Part shown: positions 24,056 through 34,600 of the stretch, piece after piece
Position numbering within the stretch: the first letter of the stretch is position 1
How the letters are laid out: each line of letters opens with the position of its first letter
Source: Posidonia oceanica
Taxonomy: Eukaryota; Streptophyta; Magnoliopsida; Alismatales; Posidoniaceae
Assembly: GCA_037176725.1 (NCBI GenBank)
Contig: JAZBRS010000049.1
Location: 12,170,001 to 12,234,000, forward strand
DNA: 64,000 nucleotides
Direction of reading: 5' to 3'
Program-made: the position numbers and the translations under genes
Notes under the pieces: generated by a model
Databases searched by the model: none
The model's input: the letters and a program-made list of their open reading frames with translations, nothing else
Told to the model about the DNA's origin: nothing

Positions 24056-25255
24056 ATGGGTTATCCTATTCTTGAAACCCCAGTGCACTGTTCTGAAGCC
24101 CTGCGGGGCTAGATTAGCAAGCTTACTTAGGAAGACTGCGAGAAGCTACGCCTCTGGGGCATACCTACGAAACTACTAAAAGCGGCTGATGTCAAAGTGA
24201 GCCGTCACCTTCTGTGCACTGCCGCAAGATTCTGGAAGCCGGCGCACCATGTCTTCTGCTTCAGAAGAACTGAACTGACACCTACTCTAGAGGAGGTGCG
24301 TCGCATCTGTGGCTTCTCCCAGCTGATGGGACCACCCATTTTCATGAGGCGTGACAAGTACATAGCAGTCCTCTGCAAGCTATCTGGGCTATCTACTAAT
24401 CGGTGCCAGCAAAGACTGATCTACAGCAGCCCCACGCTCATGCTGTGCCTGCACTACTTTGATGAGATCATAGATAAGCACGCTGAACTCGGAGATGATC
24501 TATGGCTTCGGGGATTTGTCACCCGATTTCTGGGAGAGCTAATATTCACTCATGGTCGGATGACAGTCGCGATAGAAATTGCTGAAATCGCACTAGCTGT
24601 GGTGAGTAGGCAGATCGACCTGGCACTAGTCGTCTTGGCTGAAACATATTGCGGACTGGACCGCATCTCCCACCGTTGCCGCCACTTCCACGGTTGCGGA
24701 GTGTTAGTATAGATTTGGCTAGCTGCACACCTTGAACTAAACTTACTATGCCCCCAGGGCCACGCTATCGAAGCTTATTGCAACAGCGACCACGCCAGGA
24801 CAATCAAGAAAGTCCCCGAAGAATACAAGAAGTTATCTGAGCTGACGGACGACACCGTCACATGGCACATCATTACATTTGCGGCTGAGCCTTTCACTAT
24901 CTTCTTCAATACCTACGATGCGTGACTTGTGGTGCTGCCTGGATTCACCAGAGGCGTGGAGTATCACCCCATCCGGGTCATGCGGCAGTTTGGCCTCTAG
25001 CAAGGCGCATTCATAGACAGCACAGCCCCAAGGCTCCTTCAAGCATATCCTTATGGTTCAACATCTGCTACAACTAAGCTGGCTGATCTTATGCAGCATG
25101 GAGTGTGGTCTACTGACCTGGCATCTGTGCAAGGCTCGGGATGCACTCTCGAATATCTGACGGAGGTACAAGCATTCTGGCCTATCAGTGAGATACCTCC
25201 TAGCACTCCTCAGTTCCCTGACTCCAGAAAGGCAAAGAAAGCTAGGACCGACTAG
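24056..25255 (+). pseudogene. Element B additional ORF, PMD/DUF7745-like protein
   Basis: A single reading frame of 400 codons from the ATG at 24056 to the TAG at 25253-25255, homologous to the minus-strand ORF of A at 485-1. It has the FWKP-HHVF-F and ELTPTLEE motifs near residues 58-80 and, towards the C-terminus, YHPIRVMRQFG, a motif recalling the ...RQFG... box of plant mobile domain proteins; the extreme end is basic (KAKKARTD). Five in-frame stops (near 24110, 24128, 24712, 24923 and 25000) inactivate it. One of them corresponds to TGG in A. The order integrase then sense additional ORF is shared with A, so it is an element component and not a captured neighbour of one copy. Confidence 0.65.
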
Positions 25256-25536
25256 AGCGTCCATGTAACTGCCTGCTTATCTTATGCTGTAAACTTTTGG
25301 CCTGCCATAGGCATGTAATCAAGTTCAATCAATACAAAAGCGTTTTGAGCCACCTATTTGCATTCCAAATCTGCTACAAGTGCATGCATGATCATATCAA
25401 TCATATCTGCAGGGCCCCTGGCCAGACTTGCTGCCGAACACCGCAGGAAAGTCCTCATCAATCAACCCAAGTGTTGACCCACGCCGTTCGAGCAAGTAAA
25501 GCTGCTGGGCACCGTCATCCGGATCTTCATCAGCGG

Positions 25537-25660
25537 GCTGGCACCCCCAACTGCCCGGCGATAGGTTCGTCAACTTGTCATCCTTGGCTGGCACCCCCAA
25601 CTGCTCGGCGATAGGTCCGTCAACCCATCATCATCCTTGGGCTGGTACCCCAAACTACTT
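25537..25660 (+). repeat. Short tandem repeat, about 50-54 bp, three copies
   Basis: Copies begin with CTGGCACCCCCAACTG at 25538 and 25588 and with a degenerate CTGGTACCCCAAACTA at 25642; each contains CGGCGATAGGT and CGTCAAC or its remnant. Located in the 3' untranslated part of element B. Confidence 0.75.
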
Positions 25661-25724
25661 GTCTGGCAAACACGACAGTTTTGTCTTCACCCTCTGCTTT
25701 TGATGCCAAGGACGCGCTGGCCAA

Positions 25725-25751
25725 CCCCTGGTATCATCCTGATACCAGGGG
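25725..25751. other. Perfect 12-bp stem, 3-nt loop hairpin
   Basis: CCCCTGGTATCA, loop TCC, TGATACCAGGGG. Further partial copies of GGTATCA follow at about 25770 and 25807. It directly precedes the minisatellite. Confidence 0.8.
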
Positions 25752-25855
25752 CATCTTTTGATCGCCCCTTGGTATCATTCTCCCTCTCTTTCCCCTATGA
25801 TATTCCTGGTATCATGGGATGATTCGCCCTCGCGAAACCCATTCACTTGCCGACC

Positions 25856-26420
25856 GATAAGTCTGATATCTTATCATTCCTTTACCCTCTCTTTGCCAGC
25901 CAATAAGTCTGATATCTTATCATTCTATTCTTTTATTCATTTGCCGGTCGATAAGTCCGATATCTTATCATCTCTTTCCCTTTGCCGGCCGATAAGTCCG
26001 ATATCTTATCATTCCTTCATCCCCTCCTTGTCGGCCGATAAGTTCGATATCTTATCATTCTATTCTTTTATTTATTTGCTGGTCGATAAGTCCGATATCA
26101 TATCATCTCTCTCCCTTTGCCGGCTGATAAGTCCGATATCTTATCATTCCTTTACCCTCTCTTTGCCGGCCGATAAGTCCGATATCTTATCATTCTATTC
26201 TTTCATTCATTTGCCGGCCGATAAGTCCGATATCTTATCATCTCTTTCCCTTTGCCGGCTGATAAGTTCGATATCTTATCATTCCTTCATCCCCTCTTTG
26301 CCGGCCGATAAGTCTGATATCTTATCATTCTATTCTTTTATTCATTTGCTGACCGATAAGTCCGATATCTTATCATCCCTTTCCCTTTGCCGGCCGATAA
26401 GTCCGATATCTTATCAATCT
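25856..26420 (+). repeat. Higher-order minisatellite: 3 monomers (46+48+41) in exact 135-bp period
   Basis: Thirteen monomers each contain CCGATAAGTCCGATATCTTATC, trimmed here to its inverted ends GATAAG and CTTATC. Every third monomer shares its linker, giving GATAAGT at 25856, 25991, 26126, 26261 and 26396, exactly 135 bp apart. The array gives a 325-codon ORF (25758-26735) that is an artefact of repeats lacking stops. It is in the 3' region of B between the additional ORF and the LTR. Confidence 0.9.
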
Positions 26421-26434
26421 TTTTCTTATCAATA

Positions 26435-26660
26435 TCTTTCAATCAATCAATCAATCAATCACTCTTTTTCTTATCAATCAATCAATCATCAATCAATCAA
26501 TCAATCACTCTTTTCCTCATCAACCAATCAATCAATTACTCTTTTTCTTATCAATCAATCAATTATCAATCAATCAATCAATCAATCACTCTTTTTCTTA
26601 TCAATCAATCAATCATCAATCAATCAATCATCAATCAATCAATCAATCACTCTTTTCCTT

Positions 26661-26704
<44 letters not shown>

Positions 26705-26705
26705 C
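26435..26705 (+). repeat. (TCAA)n/(AATC)n microsatellite with CTCTTTTTCTTA interruptions
   Basis: Blocks of three to ten TCAA units are separated by CTCTTTTTCTTA or CTCTTTTCCT spacers, forming an irregular larger repeat of about 40-70 bp. Confidence 0.95.
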
Positions 26706-27054
26706 TCTTTGTGCCACATCACGTTTCTCTTTTAGCATTCTTCTTTTGCATCATCTTTGCACTTTCTTTTTCTAGCACTACATACTAGTCCATCATCATC
26801 ATCTTGTGCTGCATCAGCATCCTTAGCTGTACTAACTTTTGCACTAACATTTGCATTGCATTTGCATTGGCATGCGTTGCATACATTGCATCTCATCCAT
26901 CTGCACCTGCACTTTGTATTGCGGCTACGAGCTACGACTTTCGGTGCATCCGCCGAATAAGTAACTCACGCCAATAGCAATCTTCTGCTCCCGTCGGTCA
27001 GATGGGGTATCTTGTCAACCCTGAGCAGCGGCCTCGCTTCGCTTGACCTCGCTC

Positions 27055-27063
27055 AGGGAGGGG
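27055..27063 (+). promoter_or_regulatory. Polypurine tract of element B
   Basis: AGGGAGGGG lies four bases before the TGTTGACACC start of the 3' LTR, the position at which plus-strand DNA synthesis is primed in LTR retrotransposons. Confidence 0.7.
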
Positions 27064-30000
27064 CATCTGTTGACACCCCATTTTGGCAGGTGAACCAATT
27101 GTAACCCTCTAGTGGCTTTTAGATCCAAATCTAGGTCCAAACCTACACATTCCTTTTCATCCTTCTTTTTAAAACAAGCCCAAACTTAACCTAGAATTAC
27201 ACCTCTCTCCCAAGCCCAAAAACTACCCAAAAACCATAGGAAAACTCACCATTCCCAACTAAGCAAACCTACCCAAAAAATCCTCAAAATTTCAAATCAA
27301 AACCACTCCCAAAAACCCTAGAAATCCAAGGTAAAAGTACCCTTTTTCTACACCTCAAAACCCTTGCAAAACTTTCCCAAAACCAAACCCAAACCCTATG
27401 TCCAACACTAGAGACCATAGGCCACACACTCCCCAATTTTCATCTCTTTTCTAAACCTCTAACCCCTTCATTTCACCAAATTATCCTTTTCTCTCTCCTG
27501 GATTATTCTTTTCTCTCTCCTGATTATCCTCCTTCTTTTCACCCCCTTCTCTCCCTTCTTCTTGCCTGGCTGTGGGCCCCCCTTGTGCATCTATCTCTTC
27601 TGAATCTTATTTGTATTTTTATCTTATTTTTAGCATTTTCTTTGGCTTTCTAAAAATTATTTCCTTTCAACTCTTCCTTTTTCTCTTTACTTCTTCATTT
27701 CTCCTTTTCCTTCTTCCTTTTTCTTTTCTTTTCCTCTCTTCTACTAAATCCCTAAAAAACCCTTAAAAACCTCTAAAACTCTAAAACAAAAGGAAAACAA
27801 ACCAAAACCCTAAGAAAAATAATTAAAAACATTAAACAAACAACACAAAACAAAAACCTAACTAAATCAAACTAAAACTAAAAACTAAGAATGCAAACTT
27901 AAAAAATGCAAAACAAACAAAAAGAAAATGCTGTAAAATTAAGGAAAAAACCAAAATGTAATCAAAACAAGCAAAGCTAAAAACCCTACTAAAAAAAACA
28001 ACCAAAAACAAATCCTAAAAGGAAAGAAAACAATTAAAAAATGCTAAGGCAAGTAATTAAGAAGGAAAAAAAAACTTAACTTAACAATCCTAAAAAGAAA
28101 CAATTTGAAAACCTAATTAAAAAGAAAAAACAAACAATCAAAAATTAGAAAACACTTAATTAAAAAAAACTTAACTAAAAAAATATATTAAAAGAACTTA
28201 ACAAACAAAATAAAAAACAAATCAAAGAAGACTTAAGGAAAAGACTAAAATAAAAATAAAAAAATCTAAAACTCACCCAAATTAATTTTAAAAAAAATCT
28301 TTAAAAAAATCCTAATTAACATCCCAAATACTTAACAAGAAAAACATAATTAAAAAACAATTTAAAAAACTTAACAAACATTTAAACAAAATCAAAAACA
28401 ATTTAAAGAAAAGAAAACCCTAAAAACCCTAATCAAAACTAAATCTCTTTAATCCTAATTAACTAATTAAAAAACGACCATTTATAAACCTAATCTAAAA
28501 TCCTAACTTAAACACAACCACTCTAAAAACATTTTCAAAACTTTCCCATTTTTATTTTTATTTTAATTTTATTTTAACTATTCTTCTTCTCCTTCCTTCC
28601 TCTTTCTTCCTTTCTTCCTTTCTATTTATTTTTCTTTCTTTTTTCCTGGGCCCGGTCCGGCCCGTTCCCACCTAATCCTCCTCTCCCTCCTTCCTTCTTT
28701 CTTTCTTTTTCTTTTTCCTTCGCGCACAAGGCCCGGCCCATGCCCGCAGCCTCCTCCTTCCTCCCTCCTTCTTCTTCTTCCTCAGTTCTCCTTCTTCTTC
28801 CCGCCAGCAACTTCCTCCTCTTCAAAAATTCAATTTCTTTCTTCCCTCCCGATCACCTCACCTCCAGCTCATCTCCTCCTCTCTCAGCTCTCAGCGGCTT
28901 CTCCGGGGGCATTAATTGCTCGTTGCCTCCATCGTCCTCGCTCTGCTGCAGCTGCAGCTCGCGTCGGTCGATTCAAATCCACAGCCTGTGCTTCACTCCT
29001 CTTCATGCCCCCTGATAAAGCCTCCATTCCTCTCCTCCTTCATCGCCTTTCTCGTCTTCCAGAGAGAGTGAGAGAATCCGTAGCTGAGAGCACCTGAAAT
29101 CCCCTCCTCTTCCCACTACAGAACAGCCCTCTTCCTCTTCTTTCATTTCATCCAAACCAGAGCATCCAGCGCCCTTCAAACTTCTCCCAATTCACCCCCC
29201 AATCTCACCCAGAAAATCAGCTTCACAGCCCCCCATTCCATACCCTGAACCACCCTGAAACCACCCCCCAACACCACCTGAACCAACTCAGAACCCAACA
29301 CCCCCTTTCTCAAAAATTCCCATCTCCTCAGTCCTTGGAATCCTTCCAAACTCCACCCAGAAACTCACCTGAACCCCACCTTCTCAGACCTCCTAAGCTC
29401 CACTCTAGTAGCCCCTCATAGCCGGAGCCCTCCACTCCAAACACTTAACCCCAATTCTGTCCGAAATTCAACCCAGCTGCCAACTCCCTCTCCAGGCCTC
29501 CACCGACCCACCTTAGCATCCAGTCACCTTCACCAAACAACCAGCAAGTCGCTGGCGTCTTCCAATTGAATCAGAGAACCACAGTCCACCTTAGCTACCA
29601 CTTACTGTCTTCTGTGCACCCATAGAAGCCAAATCCCGCGTCAGTCTTCGAAGCTTCGTTCCAGACATCCAGGAAGCACCGGAGCACATCACTGAGTGGA
29701 TCCGGACGCTCCCGAGCAGTCGACAGCACCTGCAACCACCAGACGACCTCCGCTGGCAAGCACTGAAGCCACCTACGTCAGGAGGACATCCCAGCCAGCA
29801 GAAAAGGTACCACTTCTTCCCCTTAACCTAATTTTCGTTCCAGCATGCTTTTCCACCCCTCAGATTGGGGTTATCCTCCCTCTTTCGCCGAGTCAGCACC
29901 GCTGCTGACCCGTCTTCTCTGACGAGCTCGACGCTCGCCTCGCCGCATCTGTGAGCAGAACGCCGCTCCGTCGATCGCCTGCGAACCGCACGATCCCCAG

Positions 30001-31919
30001 CAACACTCCGGTGGCCTCAGATCGCCTTAAAGACACGCTGATCGTCTTCCCTGCCTCCGAGCAGGTCTACAGAGCTCCATCCAGCTCTCCGGCCTACTCC
30101 AAGCAGCACCAAGCCACGCCAACGCTGCTCCGAGGTCCGCCAGCCTCCGGTGAAGGTCGCCCACCGTCCCTCGTCTCACCAGCATCCCTCTGCCTCCCTC
30201 GACGGCTGCTGGTAGCAACTACTACAGTGGTCGTCGTTCTGCGAGTTTTACTGTAGCTTTATTTTTCCCTTGCTTTGATAATTTGCCATAAATTGCATTT
30301 TCAGCTTCTGTTTTTAGTTTATTGCATTCCAGTCCTGCCATCGTTTCAGATTCATTTAATTCTGAATTTAAATCTTATTAAATTGCATGAAAAACTTAAA
30401 AAACTAATTAATTGCATGTTAGTCCTTCTGCTGTGTTTTCTTTTTAAATTTATTTTAGTTCAGGCCCTGTAGTTTCTTATTTTTGCACTTCAGTCCTTTA
30501 GTTGTTAATCTGGTTTAATATTCCAATTTTACCATAGTAAGTTGCATTTTTTATCCTGTACTTCTCGTTATTTGCATTTTAGTCCTCTGATTTGTTAATT
30601 AATGCATTCATTTTTCATCTTTTCTTACTGCATTGCATTATTTCCCCCATGCATTTTAATTTTTGCATATAGATCCTCCATATTCATGCACAGCATCTGT
30701 TTTTTGCATTTTTTCCTTATAAAATTGCATTTTAGACCCTGCATGTTTTAAAATTGCACATAGGTTCTTTGCATGTTTATAAACTCATTTAAATGCATAT
30801 TTTTCCTTACAAAAATTGCATTTTAGACCCTGCATATTTAAAAATTGCACATAGGTCCTCTGTTTGCATTCACAGACCATTTAAGATCACATTTTTGCTT
30901 ATAAAATTGCATTTCAACCCCTGCATGTTTCAAAATTGCACGTTAATCCTCCACATGATTTCAAAACTTACTCTAATGCATGTTTACCTTATAAAATTGC
31001 ATTTTAAACCCTACATTTTGCAAAATTGCACTCAGACCCTCCAGTTTTCAAAAATCTTGCATATAAGCCCCTAATTTTTCAAAATCCTTGCATTTAGGTC
31101 CCACTTTTTCAAAATTTGCACATAAGCTCCCAAGTTTTCTGAAAAGTCATTCTTAGGTCCTTTTTTTTTTGCATTCCTACATGCATTGCACTCATGCATC
31201 TTTGCATTTGGCATTCTTGCACACACTTGAGCACACTTAGCTCCCATTTACATGGGAGGACCCGTTTTGCACACCCCTAGGACCTCCTGTACACCTAGAT
31301 CCATTCTTCTCCCCTGTTTTGGCCCCTCTGCCTTGAAGCTAGGATATCGCTTGATCTAACCGTCGGATCTTCTCAACTAAGCTACCTGGATGACCCCGGT
31401 GGAGTGCTCTTCAACATGGACCAAGCAATTCTCAGATCAGGCTTCAGGTTTCCAAGGTAAGTTCTTCTGAACCCCAGCACAGTATTCATTTGCACCCCAT
31501 TTGCATTGCAAGCATTGTTTTTGCTTTCTGATTTCTCAAGCATGTAGATTAGGACTCCCTCTTCTTGTCTATCAACTCTATCTCCCCATTTCGCGTACTC
31601 TCAGTGCCTTGTGTTGTGTTTCCCCTAGATTCACCACTAAATGTAACTTTCTTCCCCCTTTTCCACGATTAGATCGCATTGCGAGCTTTTGGCAGCGAGC
31701 GAGACTTATCGCGGGACACTTTGGTGGGAAATGGTCACAGAACAATGGTAATCCTCCCACTTGCTTCCCTTCCCCTTTGTAGGTCTTCACACCTACATTG
31801 CGTGGTCTTTAAGCGGTACTTGTTCTTGCACTTGCATCGTTTGCCTCCCCTTTGCTTTTCTTGCTCTCCTCTTTGCATCTGCATTTGCATGGCTTTATCG
31901 ATGTTTTATTTCGCCTACT

Positions 31920-32345
31920 TTGGCACCGTTTTGCGTGCCCGCTCTATCTTTGACACCGTTTTGCGTGCTCGCTTTCTTTTTAGTACCGTTTCGCGTGCTC
32001 GCTCTGTTTTTGGCACCGTTTTGCATGCCTGCTTTGCTTTTCTGCACCGTTTTGCGTGCCCCTCTTGTTTCTTGCACCATTTTGCGTGCTGGCTTTGCTT
32101 TTTCGCACTGTTTTGTGTGCTCGCTCTGTCTTTGGCACCGTTTTGCGTGCCTGCTTTGCTTTTTTGCACCGTTTTGCATGTCGCTTTGTGTCTTGCACCG
32201 TTTTGCGTGCTGGCTTTGCTTTTTCGCACCGTTTTGCGTGCCGCTCTGTCTTTTGCATTGTTTTGCGTACCGATCTCATTTTCTTGCACCGTATCGCATG
32301 TCGCTTCCGTTTCTCGCATCGTTTCGCGCGTTTTACACTGTTTCC
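31920..32345 (+). repeat. LTR minisatellite of element B, period about 30 bp, near 14 copies
   Basis: The unit is approximately GCACCGTTTTGCGTGC followed by a variable 12-15 bp such as TCGCTCTGTTTTTG or CTGGCTTTGCTTTTTC. It is the reverse-complement family of the array in LTR A, as expected from the opposite orientation, with fewer copies. Confidence 0.85.
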
Positions 32346-32412
32346 TCTTGCATGTCGCCCGCATTGTTTGGTTTTACCGTCGTTTTGCTTTTTCGCTTGC
32401 ATTTGCATATAG

Positions 32413-32431
32413 GGCAGTGATGCTTACTGCC
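32413..32431 (+). promoter_or_regulatory. Conserved LTR hairpin, block 2 (element B)
   Basis: GGCAGTGATGCTTACTGCC, stem GGCAGT/ACTGCC, identical to LTR A and equivalent to C 38478-38496. Confidence 0.5.
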
Positions 32432-32599
32432 TGGAGTTCTCACGAGCCAAGTTTCGACCGGTTCGGAACACAGACAGCGTTGCTGAGCACTTAGACTGCA
32501 CGTTTACTTTCCTGCATTGCATCCCATCACTTAGAGCACACCTTTGAGCGTTCACATAGGCATTCATTGGCATTTAGGCATTCAAACCTGCATTCTCCT

Positions 32600-32690
32600 G
32601 CGTATGCGAGCGTAAGCCTAGAAAGACCGATTCTCGGGCGTGTCGGGGGTGCCTAACACCTTCCCCGCAAGTAACAGGAGTCCTTGCCCA
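32600..32690 (+). promoter_or_regulatory. Conserved LTR block 1 (element B)
   Basis: Contains AGAAAGACCGATTCTCGGGC, then GTCGGGGGTGCCTAACACC and TTCCCCGC. A GGTG-CCTAA-CACC hairpin with flanking G/C runs can form. Shared with LTRs A and C. Confidence 0.5.
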
Positions 32691-33039
32691 GTCTTTTGGC
32701 CCGCAATGACCATATTGCCCTTATCCTAGGCATGAGTCATCTCATTTGCATTCATTTGCATTTGTTTTCCTTCGTATTGCTTTGCATTGCACCCTTTGCT
32801 TGGTTTTGCGTGTTAACTCGCGCATTTCCCCTAGTTTTCCTTGTCTCCCGATAATAGACACGGTGGCGACTCTGAATTGTCTTATCTTCTTCTTTTCTTA
32901 TCTTTTCTCCTCTGTTTTAAGTGTTTTCGAGTTGAGCCTTCCTCCTTGGACATAGCCGCTTATAGTGAGCCTGATTCCGATCGGTGCATGCGAGCTTCTG
33001 GCAGTGTGCATGAACGATCTGAACACTGGGATTACTATA

Positions 33040-34600
33040 ACCCCACTTTCCATCCAAACCCTGACTTAAACCCTAAACCAACCCAAAACCTTCAAAACCA
33101 ACATTTAAACCCAATCCTATTCCAAACCTACCCAAAACCAACCTAAAACCACCTAAACCCCATTTCACAACACAAACCCAAGCCCATTTCACAGCTCAAA
33201 GCCCTGTCCAGTCCTGTCGCCAGTCCCAACGGTGACTAGGTACTGAACCCCTTAAAACCAACCCAAAACTTCCCAATTACCCAAAACCACACACCACAAG
33301 CCTAGTAGAAGCCCAAAACCCATTGGTGGTTTAAGGACAAGGCAGTGGGCCTACGTTTCACTGCACAGGCCCAGTCCACTGAGTTGCATGCTGTGTCGCC
33401 ACTCGCAGAGGCGACTAGACTTGTCGCCACAGTTAGAGGCGATTGAGTTTGGTGCCACTGTTAGCGGCGACTTTCTGCAACTCAGACCATCGCTTGAATC
33501 TTTCCCGCGTGGCCGCTGTCGGTCACCGCTGACCTTCTCCTGCCACCACGTCCACTCCCCACTTACTACCCTCCACTACCTCCACGCATTAGAAGCCAAG
33601 CCGCACTAACTTCCCTGCCACCCGACGACTTCTCCCGGCCACTTGTCCTCTCACAAACCCCTTCCACCACCTTGCCAGACTGTCACCACCGGTCAGTCGC
33701 ATTTACTTCTACTTACTCCTCTTGCCAACTTCTAACACCGGGACCTCTTCCTTATCACTTCCCACACTCCTCTCACTCGAGGAGGAACCCAAATTCACAC
33801 AGACCCACCTTTTGGAACCCACGGTCGAGAGTGAACCCATCACTCCTCTGACGATTTTCTTCCAATTTTCCTCCCTAGCCGCTCGAACCAGAGAGTGTCG
33901 TAGCAATCCGGAGAGACTCCACTACATCCCAACTTCCTCCCAAGTCTTTCACATCTCCCTTTTGCATCCCGGATCACCGCCATGACCACGCTGGCGTTCC
34001 ACCTTGTCCGTCGCCGGCCAACACTGCCAGAAGCCACCCCATGGCACCAAACTCCTTTGAATCGTGCATACACCATCGCCTGGTCACCACAAACTCAACC
34101 CAATCACTCCGAGCAGCTGCTGCTCCCTCCTATGCCGCAACAACCTCGATGCCGGCGTGCGCCGGTGAGCCACGTTGGGGAGCCACTCCACGTGCTCCCA
34201 TAGGTGAACGACCCTATCATTAGCTTCATCATACTTCATGCATGCTTTCTAGATATTTAGTTAGATTTTAGGAGCCTTCCTTCACCGCATTTAGCTTCCT
34301 TCTCCGGCGTTGGTCGAAGGACTGCTAGGTTAGGTGCCAGCATGAGCAGTGACTAACCTGCTCCTCTAGCTGCCTGCTGGCCGGACTTTGGGCCGTTGCT
34401 CCGGTCGACCCAAAGTGCCATTTTAATTGTTCTTTGCATGTCAGTGATCATGAATGTTTGCTCTACATGTTCATATAATTAGATCATCATTTTGCATAGG
34501 CATGGGTTCCAGATTTGGTCCCAAAGTTGGCAGTTTGAGCAACTAGAGTTGCAGTGCTGTCGTCGGTAATACCGGCGACTCACCTGCAACACTTGGCAGC
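33040..34600 (+). repeat. Remnant F: fragment of an older LTR between elements B and C
   Basis: No gene. It begins in the CCCAAAACC-type segment usually found about 80-100 bp into this LTR class (compare 61190-61320 of LTR D), continues with short inverted repeats, a GC-rich segment with CACTTACTACC like D at 61515, and a GTGCCAGCATGAGCAG region, and stops abruptly at the start of LTR C. Most simply, B and C both inserted into one older LTR, whose start would be left of B and whose end right of C. Origin is inference from composition and short shared words. Confidence 0.5.
33395..33471 (+). repeat. Three 21-bp hairpins spaced exactly 28 bp (remnant F)
   Basis: Each unit is 6-bp arm, 9-nt loop, 6-bp arm: GTCGCC...GGCGAC at 33395, GTCGCC...GGCGAT at 33423, GGTGCC...GGCGAC at 33451. 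Two further isolated units of the same 6-9-6 geometry lie near 33218 (GTCGCC...GGTGAC) and 34553 (GTCGTC...GGCGAC). The period equals that of the GTTGGACGC units of element E. Confidence 0.75.

Larger units (their letters stand above)
17768..33039 (+). mobile_element. Element B: Tat/Ogre-type retrotransposon, 3' part only
   Basis: It begins in mid-linker at the codon that follows the LTR end of A, with residues S-V-Y-L-A-L-P aligning to S-V-C-L-A-L-P of A. It then has RT, RNase H, second RNase H, integrase (ends 22514), a sense additional ORF (24056-25255), a 1.8-kb repeat-rich 3' region, a purine tract and the 3' LTR (27068-33039). Its 5' LTR, gag and protease are expected left of the window, beyond A. 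The whole coding part from 17770 to about 21620 stays in a single frame interrupted by stops, so point mutation rather than indels killed it. Confidence 0.85.
27068..33039 (+). repeat. 3' LTR of element B (about 5.97 kb)
   Basis: It starts TGTTGACACCCCATTTTGG and ends ...GGGATTACTATA (LTR A ends ACTACA). In order: CCCAAAAC-rich (27100-27450), pyrimidine-rich (27460-27770), A-rich and almost G-free (27770-28560), pyrimidine-rich (28560-28870), GC-rich (28900-30250), TTGCATTTTAG-CC phased repeats (30250-31200), a consensus splice donor AAG-GTAAGT (31454-31462), minisatellite (31920-32340), conserved hairpin and block 1, tail. Long ORFs inside (for example 29951-30256, 31679-32494) have no protein similarity that I recognise. 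Candidate target-site duplication base set ACCCC follows at 33040. Confidence 0.88.

Noticed and set aside
25758..26735. 325-codon ORF rich in Ser, Ile and Asn
   Set aside because: It is read through the 135-bp repeat and the TCAA microsatellite; no domain, and open only because repeats lack stops.
31679..32494. 271-codon ORF in LTR B
   Set aside because: Mostly the minisatellite read in frame; homologous place in LTR A does not conserve the frame.
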